Of a DNA stretch of 25,885 bases, positions 1 through 8,060 are shown in pieces. This DNA comes from Bacteroidaceae bacterium (GTDB lineage: Bacteria; Bacteroidota; Bacteroidia; Bacteroidales; Bacteroidaceae): positions 1-25,885 of the forward strand of contig JAEDMP010000030.1 of assembly GCA_016302965.1 (NCBI GenBank), given 5' to 3'. The position numbers were made by a program, and so were the translations under genes. Position 1 is the first letter of the stretch. Each line of letters starts with the position of its first letter. Under the pieces are notes generated by a model that did no database searches, was not told the origin of the DNA, and worked only from the letters and a program-made list of their open reading frames with translations.

Positions 1-17
1 CCTTTTTTTTCAAGTGT

Positions 18-57
18 GAGTCCCGGAAGCAGCAATGTTTCCGGGACTCTTTTTTTT
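18..57 (+). terminator. Intrinsic terminator of an upstream gene outside the window
   Basis: An 11-bp perfect stem (GAGTCCCGGAA at 18-28, TTCCGGGACTC at 39-49) encloses a 10-nt loop and is followed by eight T residues (50-57). The T tract is only on the plus-strand side, so it ends a plus-strand transcript whose gene lies left of the window. Confidence 0.85.
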
Positions 58-115
58 GTTGTTTCTGGTTCGGAGACGTTTCCATGTTAGTCATATGAGA
101 AACGTTAAGGACATT

Positions 116-152
116 AGAACAGCCATTCTTATGTAGTCAGAACAGCCATTCT
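116..152. repeat. 14-bp direct repeat with dyad ends
   Basis: AGAACAGCCATTCT occurs twice (116-129 and 139-152), 23 bp start to start. Each copy carries AGAA/TTCT ends, and the pair is bracketed by TTAGAA (114-119) and TTCTAA (149-154). It lies beyond the 3' end of the minus-strand gene at 191. It may be a protein-binding site or a repeat remnant; no function can be assigned. Confidence 0.5.
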
Positions 153-190
153 AACACCGTAATAGAAATATTGCTATGATGTTTTCCTGA

Positions 191-643
191 TCATTTCTTT
201 TTGAAAAGCAGTTCCTTGGGCAGTTTCTGCCATTTTCCATTATTTGGAATTTTAAGTACGTTCCCCTCTGTCTGTTTGAAAGAATAGATTGAATCGTTGA
301 TTTTTTGGAGGGTGGCGGTGAAGTCTTCGCTCCCGTAATCGTTGATTAGCGATAAGTCAATAGTTGGAGCTTTGCTTTTCTTGTGGGCTTTTGAGTACTT
401 CCAATCTGTGATGAGCCAGTAGAAATTGTTGTGATTCTTGGCCAGATACCCTGGCATGTTACCCAGCAATTCATGATTTGGTACTTCCATGCCTTGCTCT
501 GAAAGATTCAAACGGAAATATACCTGATATTCCTGACTATAATAGTAGCCATTGAAAATAGCCAAGTTTTCATCCCCTTCAGATTGAGCAAAAGTCGTTA
601 GACTGAGCATGCATATAGCAGCTGTAATAAGCTTTATTTTCAT
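191..643 (-). CDS. Small secreted protein of unknown function
   Basis: The gene encodes 150 residues. The start MKIKLITAAICMLSLTTFAQ is a classical signal peptide: two lysines, a hydrophobic core, then TTFA-Q as a likely signal peptidase I site near residue 19. The mature part is about 130 residues, rich in aromatic residues and Lys/Asn, with no lipobox, no transmembrane segment and no catalytic motif I recognise. The tail is basic (ELLFKKK). The pattern of short hydrophobic stretches suggests a beta-rich periplasmic or secreted fold, but that is inference. A TATCTTTG promoter box sits 22 nt upstream of the start, so it is probably transcribed alone. It is divergent from the glycogen genes. 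The reading frame is reliable; the function is unknown. Confidence 0.75.
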   Translation of the reverse strand: MKIKLITAAICMLSLTTFAQSEGDENLAIFNGYYYSQEYQVYFRLNLSEQGMEVPNHELLGNMPGYLAKNHNNFYWLITDWKYSKAHKKSKAPTIDLSLINDYGSEDFTATLQKINDSIYSFKQTEGNVLKIPNNGKWQKLPKELLFKKK

Positions 644-664
644 ACAGAATTGATATTAATGATG

Positions 665-672
665 CAAAGATA
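665..672 (-). promoter_or_regulatory. Bacteroidetes -7 element for the 191-643 gene
   Basis: CAAAGATA on the plus strand is TATCTTTG on the minus strand, matching TAnnTTTG. It would start transcription about 15 nt before the ATG at 643. No clear TTTG -33 box is seen at the usual 19-21 nt spacing. Confidence 0.6.
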
Positions 673-747
673 CTAAAGATAGGTCATAAAAATGCAGGAA
701 AATTGAAAATTGTAATCATTTTTATTGGATATTTGTAAAAATTTAAG

Positions 748-755
748 TAACTTTG
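748..755 (+). promoter_or_regulatory. Bacteroidetes -7 element for the glycogen operon
   Basis: TAACTTTG matches TAnnTTTG. A partial -33 match, ATTG at 724-727, lies 20 nt upstream. The ATG at 776 follows 20 nt after the box, giving a short leader of about 15 nt. Confidence 0.65.
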
Positions 756-775
756 CCGCGTTATACAAATGAAAT

Positions 776-2479
776 ATGGTAAAAGAATTGTTAATTCCCG
801 ATTATATATTTGAGTCAAGTTGGGAAGTATGTAATAAGGTAGGAGGTATTTATACTGTACTCTCCACTCGCGCTAAAACTTTGCAAAGTGCTATTCAGGA
901 CAGAATTATCTTTATTGGCCCTGATTTTTGGCAGGAAGAGGAAAGTCCTTATTTTGTTGAGGATGAGACACTCTTTTCTGATTGGAAGGCACATGCTGTA
1001 AAGGAAGATAACTTGAAGGTTAGGGTAGGCCGTTGGAATATTCCTGGTGGACCTATCGCCATCTTAGTGGATTTCAAACCCTATTTTGAGCAGAAGGACC
1101 AGTTGTATGGCTGGCTTTGGGAGCACTATCATGTAGATAGTCTTCATGCTTACGGAGATTATGACGAAGCATCCATGTTCTCTTATGCAGCTGCTTTGGT
1201 GGTTGAGAGTTTCTACCATTACAATTTGGATAGTACCAAGCAAGTCGTCTATCATGGAAATGAGTGGATGACAGGCTTGGGATTGCTGTATATCAATGCT
1301 AAACTGCCAGAGGTTGCAACCATCTTTACAACCCACGCCACCAGTATTGGTCGCAGCATAGCCGGCAACATGAAACCTCTGTACGACTATCTGTTTGCCT
1401 ACAATGGCGACCAGATGGCAGATGAATTGAATATGCAGAGCAAGCATTCTATTGAGAAGCAGACTGCTCATCATGTGGATTGCTTCACGACGGTGAGTGA
1501 TATCACTGCCAATGAATGCAAGGAATTGCTCGACAAACCTGTTGACTTTGTTCTGCCGAACGGTTTTGACAATAGTTTTGTGCCCTCGAAGGCTGTGTTT
1601 TCCAAGAAACGTAAGAAGGCCCGCCAGCGTCTCTTGGAAGTGGCTAATGCCCTGTTGGGTGAGAACTTGGATGACGACACACTGATTGTTTCAACGAGTG
1701 GACGTTACGAGTTCCGGAACAAAGGCGTGGATGTATATATTGAGGCCATGAACAGACTGCTGCGTGACAAGGAACTCAAGAAGAATGTGCTTGCCTTCAT
1801 CGAAGTGCCCGGTTGGGTAGGTGAACCTCGTAAGGATTTGATAGAACGTCTGCAGAGCGGTCAGAGCTATGACACTCCGCTTGAGGTACCCCAGGTGACC
1901 CACTGGTTGCACGAGATGAGTCATGATAATGTGTTGGGTATGATGAAGTATTATGACATGCACAACCGCAAGGACGAAAAGGTGAAGGTAATATTCCTTC
2001 CCTGTTATCTCGATGGTCGTGATGGCATCCTGAACATGTCCTACTATGATATCGTGTTGGGCAACGACCTTTGCATCTATCCTTCCTACTATGAGCCTTG
2101 GGGCTATACACCCCTGGAGGCCATCGCCTTCAAGGTGCCTTGTATCACTACCGATCTGGCAGGCTTTGGGCTGTGGGTGAACAGTGAGATTGGCAAGACT
2201 GGCGAACTGGAAGATGGTGTGAAGGTGATCCACCGCACCGATTACAACTATTCCGAGGTGGCAGATGCCATCAAGGATGCCGTTGCCGATTTCTCCCAGA
2301 TGCCCAAGAAGAAGGTGGAAGACATCCGCAAACGTGCTGATGAATTGTCGAAGAAAGCCTTGTGGAGCGAGTTTATCCAATACTACTATCAGGCTTACGA
2401 CATGGCCTTGCGTAAGGCAGCTGTCCGTATGGAAACCTTGAAAAGCATGCAGACCGAAGTCCCGGTTGTATCTGCGTAG
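776..2479 (+). CDS. Glycogen synthase, GT3 (eukaryote-like) family
   Basis: The protein (567 residues) should transfer glucose from a nucleotide sugar to the non-reducing end of glycogen in the cytoplasm. It resembles the GT3 family of fungal and animal glycogen synthases rather than bacterial GT5 GlgA. Near the N-terminus it has SSWEVCNKVGGIYTV (residues 14-28), the donor-site motif seen in GYS enzymes. It also has SGRYEFRNKGVDVYIEA, and near the C-terminus YYEPWGYTPLEAI with Glu440 and Glu448, eight residues apart like the conserved Glu pair of GYS. It is shorter than animal GYS (about 700 residues), lacking the regulatory extensions, as expected for Bacteroidetes members. The 49-nt gap to the phosphorylase gene suggests one operon. 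The first ~450 bp are visibly more AT-rich than the rest. UDP-glucose as donor is inferred from the family. Confidence 0.92.
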   Translation: MVKELLIPDYIFESSWEVCNKVGGIYTVLSTRAKTLQSAIQDRIIFIGPDFWQEEESPYFVEDETLFSDWKAHAVKEDNLKVRVGRWNIPGGPIAILVDFKPYFEQKDQLYGWLWEHYHVDSLHAYGDYDEASMFSYAAALVVESFYHYNLDSTKQVVYHGNEWMTGLGLLYINAKLPEVATIFTTHATSIGRSIAGNMKPLYDYLFAYNGDQMADELNMQSKHSIEKQTAHHVDCFTTVSDITANECKELLDKPVDFVLPNGFDNSFVPSKAVFSKKRKKARQRLLEVANALLGENLDDDTLIVSTSGRYEFRNKGVDVYIEAMNRLLRDKELKKNVLAFIEVPGWVGEPRKDLIERLQSGQSYDTPLEVPQVTHWLHEMSHDNVLGMMKYYDMHNRKDEKVKVIFLPCYLDGRDGILNMSYYDIVLGNDLCIYPSYYEPWGYTPLEAIAFKVPCITTDLAGFGLWVNSEIGKTGELEDGVKVIHRTDYNYSEVADAIKDAVADFSQMPKKKVEDIRKRADELSKKALWSEFIQYYYQAYDMALRKAAVRMETLKSMQTEVPVVSA

Positions 2480-2528
2480 AAAGAAAAGAGATTAGACAAA
2501 TATTAGATATTCATTTATTCAAGTCATT

Positions 2529-5099
2529 ATGAAAATTAAAGCTGATTATGCAAATGCTCCACAATGGAAGGAGCTCGTTGTCAAATCAACTCTTCCCGAA
2601 GAGTTGAAGTGTCTTGACGAAATTGCCCATAACCTTTGGTGGGTATGGAATTTCGAGGCACGCGACCTTTATAGAGATTTGGATCCAGAGCTCTACCGTA
2701 AAGTGAAGCACAACCCCGTTCTTTTGCTGGAGCGTTTGAGCTATGAGCGCAAAGAAGAGATTGTGAAGGACAAGGAACTGATGAAGCGCATTAAGAGTGT
2801 TTACAAGATGTTCCGTGAGTATATGGACGTGAAGCCCGATACCACCCGTCCTTCAGTGGCTTATTTCTGTATGGAGTATGGTATTCATTCAGCCTTGAAG
2901 ATTTATTCAGGTGGCCTTGGAATGCTTGCCGGTGACTATGTAAAGGAGGCTTCCGACAGTAATGTCGACATGTGTGCCGTTGGTTTCCTCTATCGTTTTG
3001 GTTATTTCACCCAGACGCTGAGCATGGATGGCCAGCAGATTGCTAAATATGAGGCCCAGAACTTCAACTCAATCCCCGTAGAGCGTGTATATCAGGATGG
3101 CGCTCCCTTGGTGATTGATGTACCTTACACCAACTATCAGGTTCACGCTTCTGTATGGAAGGCCAATGTGGGTCGTGTGACACTGTATCTGCTCGATACC
3201 GACAATGAGATGAACTCCGAGTTCGACAAGCCCATCACCCACTCACTCTACGGTGGCGATTGGGAGAACCGTCTGAAGCAGGAGATACTGCTTGGTATCG
3301 GTGGTATGCTGTTGCTGAAAAAGCTAGGCATCAAGAAAGATGTATACCATTGCAACGAGGGTCATGCTGCCCTTTGCAACCTGCAGCGTCTGTGTGATTA
3401 TATCGAGGAGGGTCTGAGCTTCAATCAGGCTATCGAGCTTGTTCGTGCCTCTTCTCTCTATACAGTCCATACTCCCGTTCCCGCTGGTCACGACTATTTC
3501 GACGAAGGTCTCTTCGGCAAGTATATGGGTGGCTATCCTGCCAAGTTGGGCATCACTTGGGATGAGTTTATTGGTATGGGCCGTACCAATCCCGATGATC
3601 ATAACGAGCGTTTCTGTATGTCCACCTTCGCCTGCAACACCTGCCAGGAGGTGAACGGTGTGAGCAAGCTTCATGGTTGGGTATCCCAGAAGATGTTCGC
3701 TCCTATCTGGAACGGCTATTATCCCGAGGAGAACCACGTTGGATTCGTTACCAATGGTGTTCACTTCCCCACCTGGGCCGCTACAGAATGGAAGCAGCTC
3801 TATGGAAAGCATTTCGACAAGAACTTCATGAGCGACCAGAGCAACCAGAGCATCTGGGAGGCTATCTATAATGTAAATGATGAGGAAATCTGGAAGACCC
3901 GCAAGGGCTTGAAGGAGAAGCTTGTAGACTATATCCGCGTGCAGTTCCGTGACACCTGGCTGAAGAATCAGGGTGATCCCTCCCGCGTGGTATCTCTGCT
4001 GGAGAGCATCGACAGCAATGCCCTGATTATCGGTTTCTGCCGTCGTTTTGCCACCTACAAGCGTGCCCATCTGCTGTTCACCGACCTGGATCGTCTGTCC
4101 AAGATTGTGAACAATCCCGAGCGTCCTGTCAAGTTCCTCTTTGCCGGTAAGGCTCACCCCGCTGATGGAGCCGGTCAGGGTCTGATAAAGAAGATTTATG
4201 AGATTAGCCAGCGTCCTGAGTTCCTGGGCAAGATTATCTTCCTGGAGGACTATGACTTCATGTTGGCCCGTCGTCTGGTGTCTGGTGTAGATATCTGGAT
4301 GAATACTCCTACCCGTCCTCTGGAGGCTTCAGGTACCTCTGGCGAGAAGGCCGAGATGAATGGTGTTGTCAACCTCTCTGTGCTCGACGGTTGGTGGTTG
4401 GAAGGCTATCGTGAGGGTGCCGGTTGGGCACTCACCGAGAAGCGTACCTACCAGAACCAGGGCTATCAGGATCAGCTTGATGCCGCTACTATCTATGGTC
4501 TGTTGGAGAACGAGATTATTCCTCTCTTCTACAACAAGAACGAGAAGGGTTACAGCGAAGGCTGGGTAAAGGTTATCAAGAACTCCATTGCCCAGATTGC
4601 TCCCCATTACACCATGAAGCGCCAGCTTGACGACTACTACAGCAAGTTCTACTGCAAGGAAGCCGACCGTTTCAGCAAGCTCTCTGCCGACAACAACAAG
4701 TTGGCCAAGGAGATTGCCCAGTGGAAGGAAGCTGTGGCTGAGCGTTGGGATGCTATCAATGTGGTATCATCCACCTGGGATATTCCCTCCACTGGTGCCA
4801 TGACCGGTGTAGACTATACCGTTCAGTATGTCATCGATGAGCAGGGCTTGGACGATGCAGTAGGTCTGGAGATTGTGAGCGTTTATACCGATGAGAATGG
4901 CGAAGAGCGCATCGCCAGCGTACGTCCTCTCTCCGTTGTAGGTCATACTGGCAACCATTACACCTTCGAAGGTAAGATTGAGTTGAGCAATGCTGGCAAT
5001 TTCAAGTCTGCTGTCCGCATGTATCCCAAGAACATCAATCTGCCTCATCGTCAGGATTTCTGCTACGTGAAGTGGTTTGAACTCCCCGTGATGAAATAA
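2529..5099 (+). CDS. glgP: Alpha-glucan (glycogen) phosphorylase, GT35, DUF3417 type
   Basis: This 856-residue enzyme should release glucose 1-phosphate from glycogen by phosphorolysis, using pyridoxal phosphate. The N-terminal part (KCLDEIAHNLWWVWN, about residues 28-42) is the DUF3417 domain of the alpha-glucan phosphorylase subfamily (TIGR02094 type), which differs from the classical GlgP form. The core has the EASGTSGEKAEMNG stretch, in which Lys607 matches the PLP Schiff-base lysine, followed by NLSVLDGWWLEGY. GFCRRFATYKRA and FAGKAHPAD are further subfamily motifs. The last ~100 residues look like a beta-rich accessory segment. The gene follows the glycogen synthase directly, so synthesis and breakdown are encoded together, and a strong terminator closes the unit. 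Confidence 0.93.
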   Translation: MKIKADYANAPQWKELVVKSTLPEELKCLDEIAHNLWWVWNFEARDLYRDLDPELYRKVKHNPVLLLERLSYERKEEIVKDKELMKRIKSVYKMFREYMDVKPDTTRPSVAYFCMEYGIHSALKIYSGGLGMLAGDYVKEASDSNVDMCAVGFLYRFGYFTQTLSMDGQQIAKYEAQNFNSIPVERVYQDGAPLVIDVPYTNYQVHASVWKANVGRVTLYLLDTDNEMNSEFDKPITHSLYGGDWENRLKQEILLGIGGMLLLKKLGIKKDVYHCNEGHAALCNLQRLCDYIEEGLSFNQAIELVRASSLYTVHTPVPAGHDYFDEGLFGKYMGGYPAKLGITWDEFIGMGRTNPDDHNERFCMSTFACNTCQEVNGVSKLHGWVSQKMFAPIWNGYYPEENHVGFVTNGVHFPTWAATEWKQLYGKHFDKNFMSDQSNQSIWEAIYNVNDEEIWKTRKGLKEKLVDYIRVQFRDTWLKNQGDPSRVVSLLESIDSNALIIGFCRRFATYKRAHLLFTDLDRLSKIVNNPERPVKFLFAGKAHPADGAGQGLIKKIYEISQRPEFLGKIIFLEDYDFMLARRLVSGVDIWMNTPTRPLEASGTSGEKAEMNGVVNLSVLDGWWLEGYREGAGWALTEKRTYQNQGYQDQLDAATIYGLLENEIIPLFYNKNEKGYSEGWVKVIKNSIAQIAPHYTMKRQLDDYYSKFYCKEADRFSKLSADNNKLAKEIAQWKEAVAERWDAINVVSSTWDIPSTGAMTGVDYTVQYVIDEQGLDDAVGLEIVSVYTDENGEERIASVRPLSVVGHTGNHYTFEGKIELSNAGNFKSAVRMYPKNINLPHRQDFCYVKWFELPVMK

Positions 5100-5125
5100 T
5101 TCAGTATTTGTCTATCATAAGTCTG

Positions 5126-5162
5126 GCCCGAGAGCTGTTATAGCTCCCGGGCTTGCTTTTTT
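5126..5162 (+). terminator. Terminator of the glycogen operon
   Basis: A 10-bp stem with one A-C mismatch (GCCCGAGAGC 5126-5135, GCTCCCGGGC 5143-5152) and a 7-nt loop is followed by six Ts at 5157-5162. It starts 27 nt after the phosphorylase stop codon. Confidence 0.85.
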
Positions 5163-5273
5163 CTGCCCTAATGGTTGTCTGTATCAGTCAGACAGAGAAT
5201 ATTTTCCCCAAGAAAATCAGTTCTTTGTATAGAAAAATAGTCAAGAAAAAGCTGAAAAGTCATTTTTTTATTG

Positions 5274-5281
5274 TACCTTTG
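5274..5281 (+). promoter_or_regulatory. Bacteroidetes -7 element for ftsY
   Basis: TACCTTTG matches TAnnTTTG and lies 61 nt before the ftsY ATG, giving a leader of about 55 nt. No clear TTTG is present at -33. A small 6-bp hairpin further upstream (5176-5194, TGTCTG/CAGACA) has no T tract and no assigned role. Confidence 0.6.
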
Positions 5282-5342
5282 CAAAAAATAGTGTGCCTAT
5301 AGTCCCAACGGTCTGTAAGCGCCCAAACAAATAAGTCGCGAA

Positions 5343-6293
5343 ATGGGAATATTCGGTTTTTTTACATCAAAGAAGAAAGAGACACTCGACAAGGGTCTTC
5401 AGAAGACCAAGATGAGTGTGTTTGACAAATTGGCCAGAGCAGTGGCCGGAAAATCCAAGGTTGATGATGATGTCCTTGACAATTTGGAGGAGGTGCTGAT
5501 TACGAGTGATGTCGGCGTTGACACCACGCTGAAGGTCATCCGACGTATCGAGGAACGTGTAGCTCGTGACAAGTATGTCAGTACATCCGAACTGAATGGC
5601 ATCCTTCGTGACGAAATAGCCTCATTGTTGGCTGAGAATCACAGTGAAGATCAGGACAACTGGGATTTGCCTTCCGACCATCGCCCCTATGTGATTCTGG
5701 TAGTGGGTGTGAATGGCGTTGGTAAGACCACCACTATCGGTAAGTTAGCCTATCAGTTCAAGCAGGCTGGCAAGAAAGTCTATCTAGGAGCTGCCGACAC
5801 CTTCCGTGCAGCTGCCGTAGAGCAGTTGGTTATTTGGGGTGAGCGAGTGGGTGTCCCTGTTGTCAAGCAGCAGATGGGCAGTGATCCCGCTTCGGTGGCT
5901 TTTGATACGCTTAGCAGTGCCAAAGCCAATGGAGCCGATGTCGTCATCATTGATACCGCAGGCCGCCTCCATAACAAGGTGGGACTGATGAATGAGTTGA
6001 AGAAGATCAAGGATGTGATGAAAAAAGTGCTTCCTGAAGCTCCAGATGAAGTGTTGCTCGTCTTGGATGGCAGTACCGGACAAAACGCATTTGAGCAGGC
6101 CAAGCAGTTCTCTGCCGTCACCCAAATCACCTCATTGGCCATCACAAAACTCGATGGTACAGCCAAGGGAGGTGTGGTCATTGGCATCAGTGACCAATTG
6201 AAGGTGCCTGTGAAGTACATCGGTTTGGGCGAGGGTATGGAAGACCTGCAGTTGTTCAACAACCGTCAGTTTGTTGATTCTCTCTTCAAGTAA
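5343..6293 (+). CDS. ftsY: Signal recognition particle receptor FtsY
   Basis: The protein (316 residues) is the SRP receptor GTPase that docks ribosome-SRP complexes at the inner membrane for co-translational insertion. The N-terminus is a short basic stretch rather than the long acidic A domain of E. coli. The four-helix N domain covers roughly residues 20-100, and the G domain follows. G-domain motifs are GVNGVGKT (122-129, P-loop), DTFRAAAVEQL, DTAGR (204-208) and TKLDGTAKGG (268-277). The C-terminal helix (GEGMEDLQLFNNRQFVDSLF) is typical of FtsY. It heads a cluster with rimO and the HU genes. The 128-nt gap to rimO shows no TAnnTTTG box, so read-through into rimO is likely. Confidence 0.97.
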   Translation: MGIFGFFTSKKKETLDKGLQKTKMSVFDKLARAVAGKSKVDDDVLDNLEEVLITSDVGVDTTLKVIRRIEERVARDKYVSTSELNGILRDEIASLLAENHSEDQDNWDLPSDHRPYVILVVGVNGVGKTTTIGKLAYQFKQAGKKVYLGAADTFRAAAVEQLVIWGERVGVPVVKQQMGSDPASVAFDTLSSAKANGADVVIIDTAGRLHNKVGLMNELKKIKDVMKKVLPEAPDEVLLVLDGSTGQNAFEQAKQFSAVTQITSLAITKLDGTAKGGVVIGISDQLKVPVKYIGLGEGMEDLQLFNNRQFVDSLFK

Positions 6294-6421
6294 CAGAGAG
6301 TAGTGCGTTACCAATAGTTGTGTCCGGCCCAAATTTTCGTAGAAAGGGCTACAAGTGGTAGCAGGGGGGACCACATCCATCGACATCCCCACTTCAATAG
6401 AATCAAGCAAGGAACAGAAGC

Positions 6422-7762
6422 GTGAAAAAGAATACGGTAGATATTATCACCATGGGATGCTCCAAGAACCTCGTTGACAGTGAGACGTTGATGGGGTTGT
6501 TTGAGCGTTACGGTTACCAGTGTACTCATGACAGCGATCATCCCGAGGGAGAGATTGTGGTCATCAATACCTGTGGATTCATCGAAGATGCCAAGCAGGA
6601 GAGCATCGACACAATCCTGGAATTTGCCCAGGCCAAGGAGGAAGGTCGTATCCGCAGACTTTATGTGATGGGATGCCTATCCCAGCGTTACCAGCAAGAC
6701 CTTCAGAAGGAGATTCCTCAGGTAGACAAATATTACGGGAAGTTCAATTTCCGTCAGTTGCTTTCAGATTTGGCCGTTGCTGACGAGCACGAAGTCCAGA
6801 CCTGTGAGGGGTGTCGCCATCTGACCACTCCCCACCATTATGCCTATATCAAGATTAGCGAGGGTTGCGACCGTCATTGTGCCTATTGCGCCATCCCCAT
6901 CATGACGGGGCGGCATGTCAGTCGTCAGATGGATGATATCCTCGATGAAGTTCGTCGGTTGGTAGCTGGCGGAACGCGTGAGTTTCAAGTGATAGCCCAG
7001 GAACTGACCTATTATGGTATTGATATTGACGGTCGTCAGCATATTGCCGAGTTGGTAGAGCGCATGGCTTCCATACCCGGTGTGGAGTGGATACGTCTTC
7101 ACTACGCTTATCCCACCCATTTCCCTTGGGATTTATTGCGGGTGATGCGCGAGCATCCTCAGGTCTGCAAGTACCTTGACATCGCACTTCAACATATCTC
7201 TGATCCGGTTTTGCAGCGTATGCAGCGTCATATCAGCAAGGCAGAGACCTATGAGTTGGTTGACCGGATTCGTCGCGAAGTGCCAGGCATCCATCTTCGC
7301 ACCACTCTGATGGTGGGCTTCCCTGGTGAAACCGATGATGACTTCCGCCAGTTGATGGATTTTGTACGTTGGGCCAAATTTGAGCGCATGGGTGCTTTTG
7401 CCTATTCAGAAGAGGAAGGAACGCCCTCAGCCCGTCTCTATACGGATGATGTGCCAAGTGAGGTGAAAGAGCGTCGACTTTCTGATTTGATGGCTTTGCA
7501 GCAGGAGATTAGTGTCGAGGTTCAGGGCAGAAAGGTAGGCCAGACGCTAAAGGTTGTGATTGACCGTCAGGAAGGCGATTACTATGTGGGTCGCAGCGAA
7601 TATAGTTCCCCCGAGGTCGACCCTGAAGTGCTGATACCCGTCTCTGAGGGTTCCTTGTCATCAGGCCATTATTATCCAGTTCTGATTACAGATGCCGACG
7701 AGTTCGACCTGTATGGAAGCATAGCCTCATCCCCCTGTAAATCAAGAAAGCATGAACAATAA
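6422..7762 (+). CDS. rimO: Ribosomal protein uS12 methylthiotransferase RimO
   Basis: RimO is a radical-SAM enzyme that adds a methylthio group to the conserved aspartate of ribosomal protein S12. The 446-residue protein has the N-terminal UPF0004 domain with cluster cysteines C13 (MGCSKN), C51 (NTCGF) and C85 (MGCLSQ). The radical-SAM motif C149-x3-C153-x2-C156 (CDRHCAYC) follows, and a C-terminal TRAM domain lies at about residues 370-435. The MGCSKNLVDSE signature separates RimO from the tRNA enzyme MiaB. Translation starts at GTG (6422); no in-frame ATG gives the conserved N-terminus. The last 11 nt overlap the following HU gene, pointing to coupled translation. Confidence 0.96.
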   Translation: MKKNTVDIITMGCSKNLVDSETLMGLFERYGYQCTHDSDHPEGEIVVINTCGFIEDAKQESIDTILEFAQAKEEGRIRRLYVMGCLSQRYQQDLQKEIPQVDKYYGKFNFRQLLSDLAVADEHEVQTCEGCRHLTTPHHYAYIKISEGCDRHCAYCAIPIMTGRHVSRQMDDILDEVRRLVAGGTREFQVIAQELTYYGIDIDGRQHIAELVERMASIPGVEWIRLHYAYPTHFPWDLLRVMREHPQVCKYLDIALQHISDPVLQRMQRHISKAETYELVDRIRREVPGIHLRTTLMVGFPGETDDDFRQLMDFVRWAKFERMGAFAYSEEEGTPSARLYTDDVPSEVKERRLSDLMALQQEISVEVQGRKVGQTLKVVIDRQEGDYYVGRSEYSSPEVDPEVLIPVSEGSLSSGHYYPVLITDADEFDLYGSIASSPCKSRKHEQ

Positions 7763-8060
7763 AGAGTTTATCTCAGAGTTATCCCAACGTTTGGGTTATT
7801 CACAGTCTGACACCCAGAAGATGGTAACCAATGTGCTCAATGCCATGAGCGACCATTTTCAGGAGGGTGGAGCATTGGCTGTTCCCAACTTTGGCAATTT
7901 CGAGATTAAAAAGAAGCTGGAGCGCATCATCGTCAATCCCGTATCGGGTCAGCGCATGTTGGTACCTCCCAAACTCGTATTGGGATTCCGTCCCATCAGT
8001 TCTTGGAAAGCAAAGGTGAAGAAAGGAGGAAAGAACAATGGAGAAACTGACATTGAGTGA
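7752..8060 (+). CDS. HU/IHF family DNA-binding protein
   Basis: This 102-residue protein is a plain HU-type architectural DNA-binding protein. Two N-terminal helices (residues 1-38) are followed by the beta-sheet (ALAVPNFGNFEI, 41-52) and the DNA-wrapping arm, which keeps the Asn-Pro tip (N62-P63 in IIVNPVSGQR) used to intercalate into DNA. FRP at 79-81 is typical of the family. The C-terminal tail is basic and then mixed (KAKVKKGGKNNGETDIE). The gene overlaps rimO by 11 nt and the next HU-like gene by 23 nt, so the two HU proteins are probably translated together. A heterodimer with the next protein is possible but is inference. Confidence 0.9.
   Translation: MNNKEFISELSQRLGYSQSDTQKMVTNVLNAMSDHFQEGGALAVPNFGNFEIKKKLERIIVNPVSGQRMLVPPKLVLGFRPISSWKAKVKKGGKNNGETDIE

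Noticed and set aside
3324..4157. 277-codon minus-strand frame within the phosphorylase
   Set aside because: Antisense to conserved GT35 sequence and without any supporting features.
5176..5194. 6-bp hairpin TGTCTG/CAGACA as a second terminator
   Set aside because: Short stem with no T tract; the clear terminator at 5126-5162 already closes the operon.
6294..6421. 128-nt ftsY-rimO gap as a possible promoter or riboswitch
   Set aside because: No TAnnTTTG box, no strong hairpin and no recognisable aptamer; only weak short inverted repeats were found.
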